Source: Bacillota bacterium
GTDB lineage: Bacteria > Bacillota > Bacilli > Alicyclobacillales > SLC66
Reading direction: 5' to 3'
Assembly: GCA_021846145.1 (NCBI GenBank)
Contig: JAJZCJ010000016.1
Span: forward strand, 1-21,404
Length of the DNA: 21,404 nt
In this document: piece by piece, positions 6,847-17,436 of the stretch
Numbering within the stretch: position 1 is the stretch's first letter
Layout of the letters: every line of letters begins with the position of its first letter
Made by a program: the position numbers and the translations under genes
Notes under the pieces: model-generated
What the model was told of the DNA's origin: nothing
Seen by the model: the letters and a program-made list of their open reading frames with translations, nothing else
The model's database searches: none

Positions 6847-9800
6847 CACTCCTCACTTCCTGCTGCCACATTAAAGTACCTAGCCTCTGGATGGGAGAAT
6901 ACCATCGCTGACACAGAAGCTTCTGGCTCCATCATAAAGCCGTCTGTCAATTCTACCCCGATCCCCTGTGGTTGCAAAAGCGAAAACAAAATCGCCTGAT
7001 CATCGAGGTTCGGACATGCCGGATACCCAAAAGAGACGCGAATACCTTGATATTTTGCAAGAAACCGTTCGCGCATGGTCAACTCTAACGGATCACTAAA
7101 TCCCCAACTATCGCGCAGCAACTGATGCAGTCGTTCCGCAAACGCCTCTGCCAATTCCAACGCAAGCGCCTGAACAGCGTGAGAATGCAGGAAATTTCCA
7201 GCCGCTTTCAACTTTTCCGCATACGCGCGAATGTTTTGCCCCGTCGTCACAACAAACATCGCAGTGTAATCCATCTGCGCACTCTCCACCGGGCGCAAAA
7301 AATCGGATAGGCATAGATAAGGGGACTTCTGTTGCCTAGGGAAAAGAATTCGTTCACGTACTTCCTGCCCTTCCCAATCTGCGTAAATCAGCACCTCGTT
7401 TTGATTCGCTTTGGCCGGGAAAAACTGATAGACAGCTTGCGCTTTTAACACACCATCTGCTTTGGCTTGCTTAATCAAAGCAAAAATCATTTGCTGATAC
7501 ATCACCGTCTGCTCATCTTTTTCTTGCAATTTTTTCTCGATATTGCCGCGCAAACCAAGGTGTTTACCAAGCAACATTTGCCAATTCAAATAAGGAACAA
7601 GCTGATCGATCGGATAGTCTCGCAATATATGACGATCCAAATCTGTCGGAACCATCACCGGTGCCGTTGTTGCAATGCTGGAATCCGCGCGTGTAGGCTG
7701 CCAAATTGCTGTTGGTGCTGGTGGTGTCTTCGTATTGATTATTGCCTCTGCAGTCGGTGCGGCTTTCACCAGTTCACCCGATACCAATTTGTTAGCTAAC
7801 GCTAATCCATCCATCGCGTCTTTGGCATAGAGCACGGCCCCATCATAAGCCACCGCGATTTTCGTATCTGTGAATTTTTTTGTTAATGCTGCACCACCTA
7901 CCAATAGTGGGACAGCAATACCTGCCGTTTTCAAGTCAGCGGCAGTGATCACCATCTGTTGTGCCGATTTGACTAACAACCCGGAAAGTCCAATTGCATC
8001 TGGTTGATGTTCGTTATAGGCATGAATTAATTCATCTGGCGGCACTTTAATTCCTAAATTGATCACCTCAAACCCGTTATTGGAGAGGATTATATCCACC
8101 AAGTTTTTGCCGATATCATGCACATCGCCTTTGACTGTTGCCAGCAAAATTTTGCTCTTGCTTGCCACATCTGACTTCTCCATGTGCGGTTCAAGGTACC
8201 CCACCGCCGATTTCATCACTTCCGCGCTTTGCAGCACTTCTGCCACAATCAATTCATTGCGATTAAAAAGCCGTCCCACCTCGGCCATTCCCGTCATCAA
8301 TGGTCCATTGATGATAGCCAGCGGCGCATCGGATGTGAGAGCTTCATCCAGATCTGCAAAGAGCCCTTCCTTGCTGCCTTCAATCACATGCCTAGCAAGT
8401 CTTTCCGACAGTGGCAGCTGAACATGATCAACCGGTGCGACATCGACCTTTTTTGCGCGAAAGTGTGCCGTAAATTCAGCCACCGTTTGTTCATCTGTGG
8501 CAAATAAAATCTTGTCTGACAATACCTTCTCCGTGTCCGGGATGCTGGCATAACGCTCCAACCCTTCTGCGTTGACGATTGCAAAGTCAAGTCCAGCCTT
8601 GGTCGCGTGATACAAAAACACAGAATTGAGCACCTCACGCCCTGCAGGCGGAAGCCCAAACGAGACATTGCTCAACCCTACCACCGTGGAACTCTGTGGG
8701 AATTCTGCTTTCAATTGTGCAATCGTGGCCACCGTTGCCGCGGCTGAACCATAATAATTGACATCCCCTGTACCAACGGGAAATACGAGTGGATCAAATA
8801 GAATATCGCCAGGTTCCAGCCCATATTGTTCCACTAAAATTTGATAAGACCGCCGCGCCACTTCCATCTTGCGTTCCAGTGTCACCGCCATTCCCACTTC
8901 ATCGATCAGTCCGACCACGACGCTTGCCCCATAATTTTTGACCAGCAGCAATACTTCCTGAAAGCGTTTTTCGCCGTCTTCTAAGTTAATCGAATTAATA
9001 ATCGCCTTGCCCTGCATGTGTTTGAGACCAAGTTCAAGCACCGCAGGGTCGGTTGAATCAAGCATGAACGGCACTTTGACCAGTTTGGTGGCATAGGTTA
9101 AAAAGTGTCCCATGTCCGCAAGTTCATCGCGATCGGGGTTCGCTAGACACACATCGACTAGCTGTGCGCCTTTTTTGACTTGCGAACGCGCCACTTCGGC
9201 TGCTTCTTCAAACTTCTCTTCAGTGATCAGACGCTTAAACTTGCGCGAACCGATGACATTCGCCCTTTCGCCAATTAGCACAGGACGCATATCCTCCTCA
9301 ATAAATAGCGGTTCAATACCAGACAACGCAGGGATATGCATGTTCGCGGCTTTTCTTGGCTCCACTCCGTGCAGTGCAAGCGCAAGCGCACGCGTATGTG
9401 CAGGCGTTGTCCCACAACAACCGCCAGCAATATTGATCCAACCCTCGTTGGCAAAATCGCGCATTTTTTTTGCAAAACTTTCCGGAGATTCGTGATAATG
9501 TCCGTCTTCATCAGGCATGCCCGCATTCGGATAACAACTGACGCCTGTTGTAGATAAGCTCGACAGCGTACGCAGCTGATCTTTCATCAGCTCTGGGCCT
9601 GTTGCGCAGTTTAATCCGACACAAAGCGGATGTAAGTGTTCGATGGCAATGTAAAATGACTCAATGTTTTGCCCTGCCAAAGTGGTACCCATCGCCTCAA
9701 TCGTGCCAGACACCATCACTGGTAATTCAGTCTGCAATTGTTCAAAAGCTGACCTGATGGCAGTCGTTGCTGCCTTGACGTTGAGCATATCTTGAGCGGT

Positions 9801-10295
9801 CTCGATCAACAGTAAGTCGACACCACCCTCGATCAGCGCCACTGCCTGCTCGAAGTAGGAATCCCGCAACGCGTCAAAAGTGATGCCACCTGTCACCGAC
9901 AGCGTTTTGGTCGTAGGGCCCATGGAACCGGCCACATAGCGCGGATGCTCAACTGTGGAATATTGCTCACGCGCCTTGCAAGCGAGCGTGGCCGCCGCCA
10001 AGTTGATCTCACGAGTTTGCCCTTCTAGGCCATACTCGGCTAACACCACTGAAGTCGCGCCAAAAGTGTCCGTCTCAATAATATCCGCGCCAGCCGTTAG
10101 GTACTCGCGGTGAATATCCAGTATCGCGTCAGGACGTGTCAGCACCAAATACTCGTTACACCCTTCATACGCCTCGCCGCCAAAATCGTCCGGCGTTAAC
10201 GACAAGCGCTGAATCATCGTACCCATCGCCCCGTCAAGAACCAATATACTTTCTTGCATCCGTTCAGTTAGCTTTTTTTTCACTACTCTACTCAC
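6846..10295 (-). CDS. metH: Cobalamin-dependent methionine synthase
   Basis: Makes methionine from homocysteine, moving the methyl group of 5-methyltetrahydrofolate through methylcobalamin. The 1149 residues hold all four modules. The homocysteine-binding barrel (1 to about 320) has zinc ligands Cys230 (GLNC) and Cys293/Cys294 (GGCCGTTP). The pterin-binding barrel (about 335-600) contains IGERANVIGSRKFKRLI. The cap and cobalamin domain (about 630-870) contains DVHDIGKN with cobalt-ligand His726. The C-terminal reactivation domain (about 900-1149) contains FGYPACPN and ASVSAMVFSHPEARYF. The start codon is GTG at 10295 with only a weak upstream AGG; an in-frame GTG at 10283 is possible, and the ATG at 10302 is out of frame. 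It follows addA by 31 nt with no terminator between, so it is probably co-transcribed with addBA. No cobalamin or SAM riboswitch is visible directly upstream. Confidence 0.96.
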   Translation of the reverse strand: MSRVVKKKLTERMQESILVLDGAMGTMIQRLSLTPDDFGGEAYEGCNEYLVLTRPDAILDIHREYLTAGADIIETDTFGATSVVLAEYGLEGQTREINLAAATLACKAREQYSTVEHPRYVAGSMGPTTKTLSVTGGITFDALRDSYFEQAVALIEGGVDLLLIETAQDMLNVKAATTAIRSAFEQLQTELPVMVSGTIEAMGTTLAGQNIESFYIAIEHLHPLCVGLNCATGPELMKDQLRTLSSLSTTGVSCYPNAGMPDEDGHYHESPESFAKKMRDFANEGWINIAGGCCGTTPAHTRALALALHGVEPRKAANMHIPALSGIEPLFIEEDMRPVLIGERANVIGSRKFKRLITEEKFEEAAEVARSQVKKGAQLVDVCLANPDRDELADMGHFLTYATKLVKVPFMLDSTDPAVLELGLKHMQGKAIINSINLEDGEKRFQEVLLLVKNYGASVVVGLIDEVGMAVTLERKMEVARRSYQILVEQYGLEPGDILFDPLVFPVGTGDVNYYGSAAATVATIAQLKAEFPQSSTVVGLSNVSFGLPPAGREVLNSVFLYHATKAGLDFAIVNAEGLERYASIPDTEKVLSDKILFATDEQTVAEFTAHFRAKKVDVAPVDHVQLPLSERLARHVIEGSKEGLFADLDEALTSDAPLAIINGPLMTGMAEVGRLFNRNELIVAEVLQSAEVMKSAVGYLEPHMEKSDVASKSKILLATVKGDVHDIGKNLVDIILSNNGFEVINLGIKVPPDELIHAYNEHQPDAIGLSGLLVKSAQQMVITAADLKTAGIAVPLLVGGAALTKKFTDTKIAVAYDGAVLYAKDAMDGLALANKLVSGELVKAAPTAEAIINTKTPPAPTAIWQPTRADSSIATTAPVMVPTDLDRHILRDYPIDQLVPYLNWQMLLGKHLGLRGNIEKKLQEKDEQTVMYQQMIFALIKQAKADGVLKAQAVYQFFPAKANQNEVLIYADWEGQEVRERILFPRQQKSPYLCLSDFLRPVESAQMDYTAMFVVTTGQNIRAYAEKLKAAGNFLHSHAVQALALELAEAFAERLHQLLRDSWGFSDPLELTMRERFLAKYQGIRVSFGYPACPNLDDQAILFSLLQPQGIGVELTDGFMMEPEASVSAMVFSHPEARYFNVAAGSEE

Positions 10296-10326
10296 TTTTC
10301 ATCAACCTGCACTCTCTAGTAAATGA

Positions 10327-13300
10327 TTACCCGATCACACGCACCGCGAGATCGTTACGCGCATAATACAGCCATGCTTCGCGTACTGGTTTATCATACC
10401 CTTTTGCCATCGCATCTGCATAGAGTTGCAGCGAAATGGCATACTTACTAGCCAACTCCTGCAAATCCTCATCTGGTCTGATTTGATCAGTCTTATAATC
10501 GACAATCACTAATTCGCCATTTTCTTCAAACAACGCATCCACCACCCCTTGCACCACCACCGAATCGTGCGCATCTGCCGCAACATCCAGCGTACGCGCT
10601 GGCACCGCCATCGTAAAAGGAATCTCGCGTTTCAAACTGTCACGCTGCTGCCATGCCCGCAGGCCAAGCTGATGACGATAAAATTGATACCCCCACCGCC
10701 AATCTACCACCTGTGCCTCTGTCTCTGTAAACACGCCCTCTTGCAGCAGACGTAGCCATTGGGCATGAAACCACGCTTGCGTCTGAGATCCGGACAACAC
10801 ATCAATTTGCTGCATGAAGCGGTGAAAGAGTGTCCCTTGTTCTACCGGCGTAGGCGCTTGCGAAGCGAGCAAAAACTGCGGCCTTAACTCCACCCAGTCA
10901 GCCGTTGCAATGGTGGGGAAAAGCATCTGCTCCGCAATTTCCGTGTCATCATCATGCGCCAAATCGACAAGTGATGCGGTCATTTGATGACGCCACTGCG
11001 TCACGCTAATTTTAGCGTTGACTTGGCTTTGAGACGACACTTCTCCCGCCTCTGCCGCAGCCAAAATGACAGGAGATAACGCATCAAGCTGCAATTGTTC
11101 CGCAGGCGTTGCAGCCAGTAGAATCGTCGGATCAAAACGCAGCAAACGCTGTACGGTATCGAAGTTACCGTGTTCCTCCACTGCTGGCTCAGCAAAATCA
11201 GTGACCTTATCCCAGCACGTCATCGCAAAATGTTGCTTGCCCTTTTCCGCGCGCAAGATGGCCGGAGCGATCCAGTCAATAAAGTTTTTCGCCTGTAACA
11301 AAATTGTTTCTGAAAGTCCACCATAATCACCTCGCGACACCTGCATCCGCGCTTCCCATTGCTGCCACCAAATGCTTGCGTCCCTAGCACTAGCGACCAG
11401 AATGAGACGTTCGCGCGCGCGCGTCATCGCCACATACAACACTCGTGCCTCTTCTGCCAGGCTCTCCATTTCGTCTAATTCCTGTAGCGCCATGCTCGTG
11501 ACGGTAGGCACTCGCTCACGCTGTTCAAGGTCTGTTTTTTTCATGCCAAATCCATACTTGCGATGCAAATAAAAAGGTGAATCATGCCTAATGTTAAATT
11601 TATTGCCAAGTCCTGCGACAAACACGACAGGGAACTCTAACCCTTTGCTTTTATGTATCGTCATCAATCTTACCACGTTGTCATTTTCTGAAAAAATAGC
11701 CGCCCCACCCAAATCTAGTTCACTGTTTTCCAAGTGTTCATCCAAATAGCGAATAAAACTGCTAACATGATGGCTTTCAATCCCATCAAAAACGGTGGCC
11801 ATTCGCTCCAAAAATGACAGGTTAGCTGTCCTAATCAAGCCCCCACGAGCCACTCTAAAATAAGCGAGCAGGCCGCTATCGCGCAACACATAGGATACCG
11901 TTTCCGGCAGCGTCGTGGTCCGAGCAACCGTTCTCCAGCGCGCCAAGCGAGCTAAGAATCTGTTTGCCTTGTCCCAAGTAACCCGCAACTCAGCGGTTGG
12001 TTCGCTACTTGTAAACGCGCGTAACGCATCATAAAATAACGCCTCTGACCATTGCCTTACCTGCGCAAGATCTTGACTCGTAAATTCGCCAATAAAAGAA
12101 CGCAATACACTGATCAGCTCAATATCTTGTTGAGGATTATCGATAATATGAAGCAACGCATGCGCGAGGCGAATTTCATACCCTGAGAAAAAACCGCTAT
12201 CTGCATTACCTGCGCAAGGAATCCCCGCTTTTCGTAAAACCCCTAGTAACGTATTGATGCGCGTGCGATCAGCGCGCAATAGAATTGCCACATCCCGGTA
12301 TGCAAGTGGACGATACTGTTGGTCATGCGCATCATAGACGGCGTGATTCTCTTCCATCATCGCGCTTATGCGCGCAGCAATGACAAGTCCTTCACGTTCT
12401 GTTTTGTGCATCTCAAGGAGCCATTGCGTGTCATCGGCATCTTCATCGTCATCCACCTCATCATCGGCCTCATCTTCTGTCAATAAGGAGCCACTTTCCA
12501 CTAGGTGCAGTTCCACCGGTGACGCCAATGTCGTTACGTCTGGCACTTTTGGATAGGTGGCTAGCGCGTGCATTTGCGCCTTTTGATCATAGATGAGCCC
12601 GCCTAGCGCAGGGGTAAATACCTGCGCAAATAACAAATTAATTGCCTCCACTACCTCTGTCCGGCTGCGGTAATTTTCATTCATGTCAATGACGTGATCG
12701 TCTTGCCTATAATCAACGATTTTTTCTAAAAAAAGTCCAGGTTCCGCCATCCGGAATCGGTAAATACTTTGTTTGACATCGCCCACAAGAAACACAGAAG
12801 GTCCGCCAAATTGAGTCAGCGCTTGCAAGATAGCATCCTGTAATGGACTGGTATCCTGATATTCGTCCACCATGATGTCTTTGTAGCGGCCATTTAGTTC
12901 CTCGGCAATGGTCGATTGCATCGTGGCATGGCCAAGCAAATCGTATGCCAAGTGCTCCAAATCCTGAAAATCAACGATCCCAAGCGACTGTTTTTTTGCT
13001 GCATAGGCTTGTGAAAAATCTTCAATCATGGCAGCCAATGTGATCACGTCGTCCATGCTTTCGCGCACTTCTTGCTCCAATACTGCTGGCGTACGCTCGC
13101 GCAAGTATAATTCGGCTAACGTTTTTTTGGCATCATTGCGCAGCTTTTGTACCTGTTTTTTGATATCTTCATCTGCCTCTTTATTAGCTGGAAGTTTCGT
13201 AAACATGACTTGCGCGTCAGCCAACTTTGTAAATTCTTTATGCATCAGTAATTGCCTTAGGTGATCAGTGGCCGCTATTTCGACATCTAGATTGGCCATG

Positions 13301-14028
13301 TAATTGTTTGGGCCACCCGCCATGTCACACAAATTTTGTGCTTGGCGCAGCGCGTCATATGCCTTATTCACTTGACGCGACAACCTCATCGCATAAAGAT
13401 CCGCATAAATCATGTCATGTAACGGCTTTTGTGCATTTTCTACATAAAGACTCACCATCTCCTGCAAAAATACATTTGGTGCCGGTTGACTGCGGACGTA
13501 GTGATAAAGTTGTTTCAGCCATTTGCGAAAACCTTGGTCTCCGCGAATGTCACCATGGCGAAGCACGAACGTCAGGCGCGCCGCGTTTGCATTGTCCAAC
13601 CACGCATCCAACCAGTCTGTCAACACCTGCTCGAACAACATCGCCGCTTCATTGCCATCTGCCACGCGAAATCCTGGAGACACTGGCAGTTCTAGGGCAC
13701 CTAACCGTAATATCGACAAACAAAAACTGTGCAATGTGGAGATCTGCGCACGATCGACAAGTTGCAATTGGCTGGCTGCCCTTTTTCCAGCAGGAGACTT
13801 GATCGCCGCATATAGCGCTTCCTCAATCCGACCTTTCATTTCTGCCGCCGCAGCTTCTGTAAAGGTGACAACAAGCAGCTCGTCTAGTTCCAGTTGATCA
13901 TTGAGAATCCTGGTTAGCACCCGCTCGACGAGTACGGATGTTTTCCCCGATCCCGCCCCAGCAGACACTAGCAAATGGGGGCTTCTTTGGTCGATCGCCT
14001 GCTGTTGCACCGTTGACCACTTGTGCAT
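10327..14028 (-). CDS. addA: AddA: helicase-nuclease subunit of the AddAB recombination complex
   Basis: A UvrD/Rep-like 3'-5' helicase fused to a RecB-type nuclease. With AddB it resects double-strand breaks up to Chi and loads RecA. From the ATG at 14028 it has 1233 residues. The N-terminal W/Q motif (WSTVQQQAI) is followed by Walker A GAGSGKTS (24-31). Further on come VDEYQDTSPLQ (Walker B), GDVKQSIYRFR, NYRSR, MTIHKSKGLEFPVVF and VAMTRARERL. The C-terminal nuclease shows Asp1164 (GVVDALF), Asp1177 and Lys1179 (VDYKTD), then QLYADAM. A GTG at 14037 overlaps the addB stop, but AGGAG (14041-14037) is 8 nt before the ATG at 14028, which I prefer; this puts the start 5 nt after the addB stop. 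Length and motifs are complete, so the enzyme should be active. Confidence 0.96.
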   Translation of the reverse strand: MHKWSTVQQQAIDQRSPHLLVSAGAGSGKTSVLVERVLTRILNDQLELDELLVVTFTEAAAAEMKGRIEEALYAAIKSPAGKRAASQLQLVDRAQISTLHSFCLSILRLGALELPVSPGFRVADGNEAAMLFEQVLTDWLDAWLDNANAARLTFVLRHGDIRGDQGFRKWLKQLYHYVRSQPAPNVFLQEMVSLYVENAQKPLHDMIYADLYAMRLSRQVNKAYDALRQAQNLCDMAGGPNNYMANLDVEIAATDHLRQLLMHKEFTKLADAQVMFTKLPANKEADEDIKKQVQKLRNDAKKTLAELYLRERTPAVLEQEVRESMDDVITLAAMIEDFSQAYAAKKQSLGIVDFQDLEHLAYDLLGHATMQSTIAEELNGRYKDIMVDEYQDTSPLQDAILQALTQFGGPSVFLVGDVKQSIYRFRMAEPGLFLEKIVDYRQDDHVIDMNENYRSRTEVVEAINLLFAQVFTPALGGLIYDQKAQMHALATYPKVPDVTTLASPVELHLVESGSLLTEDEADDEVDDDEDADDTQWLLEMHKTEREGLVIAARISAMMEENHAVYDAHDQQYRPLAYRDVAILLRADRTRINTLLGVLRKAGIPCAGNADSGFFSGYEIRLAHALLHIIDNPQQDIELISVLRSFIGEFTSQDLAQVRQWSEALFYDALRAFTSSEPTAELRVTWDKANRFLARLARWRTVARTTTLPETVSYVLRDSGLLAYFRVARGGLIRTANLSFLERMATVFDGIESHHVSSFIRYLDEHLENSELDLGGAAIFSENDNVVRLMTIHKSKGLEFPVVFVAGLGNKFNIRHDSPFYLHRKYGFGMKKTDLEQRERVPTVTSMALQELDEMESLAEEARVLYVAMTRARERLILVASARDASIWWQQWEARMQVSRGDYGGLSETILLQAKNFIDWIAPAILRAEKGKQHFAMTCWDKVTDFAEPAVEEHGNFDTVQRLLRFDPTILLAATPAEQLQLDALSPVILAAAEAGEVSSQSQVNAKISVTQWRHQMTASLVDLAHDDDTEIAEQMLFPTIATADWVELRPQFLLASQAPTPVEQGTLFHRFMQQIDVLSGSQTQAWFHAQWLRLLQEGVFTETEAQVVDWRWGYQFYRHQLGLRAWQQRDSLKREIPFTMAVPARTLDVAADAHDSVVVQGVVDALFEENGELVIVDYKTDQIRPDEDLQELASKYAISLQLYADAMAKGYDKPVREAWLYYARNDLAVRVIG

Positions 14029-14033
14029 ACCGA

Positions 14034-17000
14034 TCACTCCTCGCTTAACGCCTGCAGCACTTCACGCCTGTTATACGAACGCAAGCGCCGATACATGTCA
14101 CCGTGATACTGCGCCTCAAATGCGCAGACAGACTGTAGTTGACAATACGTACAAGGCGTTTCTTTTTTTAGCTTAAATGGGACAATCCTCGTATCTCCCC
14201 TACCCACTGCATCAGAAAGAGTGCTGGCATGCTTATACCCTAATGCTTTAAGTCGCTCCCACTCCTGTTCGCCTACCACCATGGCACTTTCATAAAACTC
14301 ACCATTCTTTTTTACCATCGTGGCAAATAGATCCTCCGAGCCATTTTCCATGCGCTTGTCTAGCAGCCTGACGATCCGTTGATCTCCATAGATCAACCCT
14401 TTCATCCTCGTCGCTTTGCGCAATGCAAAAACGGCCTCATCCGGTGTGGAAAGCTGGCTTTGCGATTTGCGCGGATCATATACGGGGAAATAAAACATGC
14501 CTGCAAACTTCGCTTTTTTGCCAATAATCGCCGTCGCATCATCCTCGCTTACGCCCGCATAAAGCAAGAGTTGCAAAGATAGCCCATAATACATCTTGGT
14601 CAAATCAATCGTTCGCTCACTGCTTTTAAAGTCAATAATGCGAAACCATAATCCTCTTTCGTCTTGCGCGAGATCAATGCGATCAACGCGCCCTCTCAAT
14701 ATGAACCTTCCGTCGGGATCAGCGTATTGAAATTTTTCTTCTAACTTCCACGGGAAAAACTCGCTGCGCCGCGCGTGTTCAGTAAGTGTCCGCAGCGCTC
14801 GCAACAGCGTCCTTTGAAGTTGTACGGCCAGTAATTGATTGCGCCCACCGCGCACCAATCGCCCGCCTTCAAAACGCTCCGCGGCTTTTGCAAAAACGCT
14901 GGTCGTCACTTCATCCACTTGCTCATCGCTCATGGCAATCCAACTGACTTCGCCATCTGTCAACTGTTTTTGCACCTCATGCAAGACATGATGCACAAAG
15001 TTCCCTTGATTGCGAGCATCCCAACGAACTTGTTTGCGTTCTTGCGCTTTCAACCCATAATCCACAAAATGCGCAAAAGGACACGCGGCAAAGCGCTCTA
15101 GACGGCTCACATTGCCAGATAACTGCGTACCATATAACGATTTAGCTAGGTCACTTGGTAACGGCTCACTGTTCGCAGTGTGACCCATGCCAAGCAGATG
15201 TGGCAACGCGACATGCGATGCCCACACGCCTTTAGCAAACAAGTGATAAACCGCTTTCCAAAAAAGCGGAAGCGCCTCAGGCGTCTGCGCTTCACTCAGC
15301 TTGACACCAAGCTTTTCTGCCGCCCCCTCTTGCCTTGTGCAGTATGCAAGATAATCCTGATCGCTGTTTGCTTCCCCTGGGTCCCATGATTCTACCCATA
15401 GCCCCTCTATATCTCTTCTCCATTTGCGCAAAAGAATGGCTGGCAAGTGCCCTTTGCCATCAGTGCCTTGCAGTGAATAGGACAAGATTAATTGTCGGCG
15501 CGCCCTCGTTAGTGCCATGTAAACGCGATAGCGTTCAAACTGTTGGCGCAGCTTGCTTTGTGCCGCGATGCGTTGCCCACTTGCTAGCAGTTCGCTGCGC
15601 TCGGCATCACCCAGCAGATCATCAGGACTGACACGCGCAGGAAACTTGCCTTCCTGACAACCAAGTAAATAGACCACTTGACACTCAAAAGCACGGACAC
15701 GGCTCACATCAGTGATCAATACCTCATCCAAATGAGTCGGAATCGAACCTGTTGATGCGCTATGAAACGCATGGAAGAGTTGGGCATAGATCGTTTGCGA
15801 AGTAAGCAGGCGGTCTTCCATCGCAAGTACCAAATCATCAAGAATGCGAATCACCAGTTGATACACTTGCCGGTGCTTGAGGTTTGGTTCTGTCCGATCA
15901 GACTGTTGGAACGAGTTTTCCCAAGCTGCCAATTTCCCGTTCACGCCAACTGTCTCAAGTAATTTCCAGAGATGGCGCATCCATGCGGCTGCTGTCAAAT
16001 TGACGGCTTTCGCCTGTTCTAAAAATGGTAACAAAATAGGCGTAAGTCGCGACTTGATCAATTCTAGAGAACGAGATTCAGGTGACAATGGCGCTTCCAA
16101 CCACGCGCGCAAGCTGATTCCTGAACCAAGCAACGCGTTTTCCAGAAGATCCGCCTCATCCCTTGTCAATACAAAGAGATCTGATTTGAGCATTTCAATT
16201 TCTTCGTTTGCTTGCTGGCCAATCCATCCGATGATTGACAAAATAAGACGCGGCAGTGGATGGGACGCAAGGCTCGTACGCTCGTCCATCGAAAAAGCAA
16301 TACCTGCTTTTTGTAGCGCGCGCACTAATCCCGGACGGTACGCATCCCAATCGGTCACAATCACCGAAAAGTCGCGAAAACGATAACCAAATTGCTTTTT
16401 TTGCGCAAAGAGGTCGCGTATCACCCCGGAGATTTCGTCCTCCATCCGCGGAGCCGACGCCATGCGAATGCCAGTCATGTCCCCTGCGCCCGTTATTGTA
16501 AGCGGTGTCGGCGATGCGGCAAACATGTTTTCTTCTAAGTGTAAAAGCATTGGTGACAGAAATCTCGCGCCGTTTTGAAAGCCAGGCGCTTTACTTATTT
16601 GTAGGTGTGTTTTTACCCTATCCGCAATTTTTTGCACGTTAATCAACACATCAGCAGCCTGTGCAAACGCCGTAAATTCAGTCATTTGCAAAAGCTCATC
16701 CGCATTTCTTTCTGCCCATTCAGGCGGTAATCCAATGGTGATGACGAGTTGCCCCACATGATCTGCCAACGCTTCGATCACCTGCCATTCCTGCCCAGTA
16801 AATCCTAAGAATCCGTCAATAAAGACCGTCCAACTAGCCACTTCTTTAGGATTTGTGTGAATAAAATTCACTAACTGGGGTAACAGGTGATAAGGATCAA
16901 GAAAGCGATCGGCAATCGCCGCTTCATAAGCCTGCCACAAGCGATGCAAATCTTCTAGCTTAGATTGCAAGCGTTGGGACAATGCGGACTTGTGAAGTAA

Positions 17001-17420
17001 CTGATCTAATTCTGCAAGCGTGCCGTTTTCCTGAAATTCTTCAATTAACTTTAAGAGACGGTCAAGATATGCGACATCCTGCTCATTGCGTGGCAGCACC
17101 TTTAATTTCGCGCGCACTTCCTGAAAACACGCCGTAAAGATGGCATATTTGCCTGCTGGTGAAATCATCGCCAGCGGCAGTTGCCGATGCTCAGTGAGCA
17201 TCCGTAAAGCAAGGCGGCGAAAATGATAGACTTGAACGCGTGTGAGCACCCCTTGCCTTGACGCATCTAACAACCTTTTTTCCACCACAAATGTCGCCTG
17301 ATCCGGGGTGAGCACAAAGACAGGTGCCCCGTCAGGTTCTTTTTCTTGTGTGCTGATTGCCTCCTCACACACAGCGGTTGTTTTGCCACTGCCCGCTTGA
17401 CCAAGCCAGACCTCTATCAT
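14034..17420 (-). CDS. addB: AddB: helicase-like/iron-sulfur nuclease subunit of AddAB
   Basis: Partner of AddA in double-strand-break processing. It has 1128 residues from the ATG at 17420. The N-terminus has a Walker A (GQAGSGKTT, about 7-15). The C-terminal RecB-like nuclease has Asp913 (GRVDRID), Asp930 and Lys932 (DFKSS). The AddB iron-sulfur staple is complete: Cys780 (AACPFAHF), then Cys1090, Cys1093 and Cys1099 (CTYCQLQSVC), giving C-x309-C-x2-C-x5-C, very like the published Bacillus AddB pattern. The ATG at 17420 is preferred over an in-frame GTG at 17432 because the long anti-rRNA match AGGAGGTGA (17437-17429) overlaps the GTG and ends 8 nt before the ATG. This RBS begins at the stop codon of the preceding ABC ATPase gene, indicating tight coupling. 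Confidence 0.96.
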   Translation of the reverse strand: MIEVWLGQAGSGKTTAVCEEAISTQEKEPDGAPVFVLTPDQATFVVEKRLLDASRQGVLTRVQVYHFRRLALRMLTEHRQLPLAMISPAGKYAIFTACFQEVRAKLKVLPRNEQDVAYLDRLLKLIEEFQENGTLAELDQLLHKSALSQRLQSKLEDLHRLWQAYEAAIADRFLDPYHLLPQLVNFIHTNPKEVASWTVFIDGFLGFTGQEWQVIEALADHVGQLVITIGLPPEWAERNADELLQMTEFTAFAQAADVLINVQKIADRVKTHLQISKAPGFQNGARFLSPMLLHLEENMFAASPTPLTITGAGDMTGIRMASAPRMEDEISGVIRDLFAQKKQFGYRFRDFSVIVTDWDAYRPGLVRALQKAGIAFSMDERTSLASHPLPRLILSIIGWIGQQANEEIEMLKSDLFVLTRDEADLLENALLGSGISLRAWLEAPLSPESRSLELIKSRLTPILLPFLEQAKAVNLTAAAWMRHLWKLLETVGVNGKLAAWENSFQQSDRTEPNLKHRQVYQLVIRILDDLVLAMEDRLLTSQTIYAQLFHAFHSASTGSIPTHLDEVLITDVSRVRAFECQVVYLLGCQEGKFPARVSPDDLLGDAERSELLASGQRIAAQSKLRQQFERYRVYMALTRARRQLILSYSLQGTDGKGHLPAILLRKWRRDIEGLWVESWDPGEANSDQDYLAYCTRQEGAAEKLGVKLSEAQTPEALPLFWKAVYHLFAKGVWASHVALPHLLGMGHTANSEPLPSDLAKSLYGTQLSGNVSRLERFAACPFAHFVDYGLKAQERKQVRWDARNQGNFVHHVLHEVQKQLTDGEVSWIAMSDEQVDEVTTSVFAKAAERFEGGRLVRGGRNQLLAVQLQRTLLRALRTLTEHARRSEFFPWKLEEKFQYADPDGRFILRGRVDRIDLAQDERGLWFRIIDFKSSERTIDLTKMYYGLSLQLLLYAGVSEDDATAIIGKKAKFAGMFYFPVYDPRKSQSQLSTPDEAVFALRKATRMKGLIYGDQRIVRLLDKRMENGSEDLFATMVKKNGEFYESAMVVGEQEWERLKALGYKHASTLSDAVGRGDTRIVPFKLKKETPCTYCQLQSVCAFEAQYHGDMYRRLRSYNRREVLQALSEE

Positions 17421-17436
17421 CTGCTGAGTCACCTCC

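Noticed and set aside
12427..12483. Very acidic run in AddA encoded by repetitive GAT/GAC/GAA-type codons
   Set aside because: A low-complexity acidic linker at about this place is common in AddA proteins as far as I recall, so it is not treated as a novel insertion.
13308..13802. 164-codon open frame on the plus strand opposite addA
   Set aside because: It lies fully inside the well-supported addA gene, has no good RBS and shows a composition expected from the antisense of a coding strand.
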